From assembly GCF_003007785.1 (NCBI RefSeq), contig NZ_PXOH01000005.1, positions 208,854 through 272,853 on the forward strand: DNA of 64,000 nucleotides. The letters are read 5' to 3'. Under the pieces are notes generated by a model. It searched no databases and was not told the DNA's origin. It worked only from the letters and a program-made list of their open reading frames with translations. The position numbers were made by a program, and so were the translations under genes. Source of the stretch: Aphanothece hegewaldii CCALA 016. Lineage in GTDB: Bacteria; Cyanobacteriota; Cyanobacteriia; Cyanobacteriales; Microcystaceae. Below are positions 63,931 to 64,000 of this stretch, piece by piece; position 1 is the stretch's first letter; the number at the start of each line of letters is the position of its first letter.

Positions 63931-64000
63931 CTATGTAAAATTAATTGTATATTTTTCTCCAAAATATTTGAGAATGTTTTCCACAGCTTCCACTAAAGTT
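63931..64000 (-). CDS. Partial minus-strand CDS entering from the right edge (unidentified)
   Basis: Only the last 22 codons are in the window, ending TLVEAVENILKYFGEKYTIN-FT stop at 63931-63933. It begins exactly where the sensor pseudogene is cut off, as expected if an insertion sequence or rearrangement broke that gene. A transposase C-terminus is possible but I cannot name the family from this length. Confidence 0.4.
   Translation of the reverse strand, partial: TLVEAVENILKYFGEKYTINFT

Noticed and set aside
63931..64000. Naming the right-edge frame as a specific transposase family
   Set aside because: Only 22 residues are visible; the position at a gene breakpoint is suggestive but not enough.
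1..64000. Defence islands, CRISPR arrays, prophage or rRNA
   Set aside because: None found: no repeat-spacer arrays, no phage structural genes, no rRNA stretches; only small toxin-antitoxin pairs and Uma2 genes.

Overview
The window is a contiguous piece of a cyanobacterial chromosome. The evidence is the many GCGATCGC (HIP1) octamers, the low GC content, a DnaB intein at the classical cyanobacterial site, Ycf33 and Ycf39 homologues, a photosystem II assembly operon matching Synechocystis slr0144-slr0151 in order, and a ycf39-nadK pair matching slr0399-slr0400. I place it as an AT-rich, probably unicellular (Chroococcales-like) cyanobacterium; genus cannot be told from this sequence.

Layout. 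1-4.9 kb: the end of pyruvate kinase, then an eight-gene minus-strand operon (two V4R proteins, two phycobiliprotein-fold proteins, two different 2Fe-2S ferredoxins, a repeat protein and a TPR protein). 5.6-11.5 kb: a minus-strand respiratory operon, DUF2231-DUF2231-ctaC-ctaD-ctaE-GMC oxidoreductase. Its subunit II lacks the CuA ligands and its subunit I carries a YSHP motif, so it is an alternative (ARTO/A2-type) oxidase. 11.8-16.8 kb: Na+/H+ antiporter, a glycosyltransferase, a YwqG-like protein and a kinase-less KdpD. 17.2-21.1 kb: a serralysin-like RTX metalloprotease and a Uma2 protein. 21.1-26.3 kb: kdpA-GNAT-kdpB-kdpF-kdpC on the minus strand. It is preceded by a c-di-AMP (ydaO-type) riboswitch at 26757-26881, and a MITE-like hairpin repeat lies between riboswitch and kdpA.

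27-46 kb is mostly plus strand: a DUF433/DUF5615 pair, purM, intein-containing dnaB, cell-surface glycan genes (GT39, GT9, heptose-bisphosphate phosphatase), a flippase-like membrane protein, a hemerythrin, lgt, tRNA-Leu(UAG), an M23 peptidase, an oligopeptide-binding lipoprotein, a PIN toxin-antitoxin pair, LD-carboxypeptidase, ycf39 and nadK. 46.0-46.9 kb is a scar: a broken antitoxin and truncated PIN toxin lie between the real 3' end of nadK and a decayed second copy of that 3' end. 46.9-55 kb: methyltransferase, tadA, glutaredoxin, small regulators, half of a branched-chain/neutral amino-acid ABC importer, GH3-rbfA-ycf33 and a TauE-like exporter.

55-62.5 kb is the most unusual block: a tight minus-strand operon encoding a CBM48-like/gluconate-2-dehydrogenase-subunit-3 fusion, a GMC oxidoreductase, two paralogous long cupin proteins, and (after a repeat) a GH13/CBM48 enzyme. 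It reads like an undescribed cytoplasmic sugar- or glucan-oxidising module. With the GMC enzyme of the oxidase operon, the window has two places where a flavin sugar/alcohol dehydrogenase is tied to a plausible electron outlet or carbohydrate partner. The right end holds a decayed GAF/PAS sensor gene, broken by a frameshift and cut off at a junction with an unidentified gene entering from the right edge.
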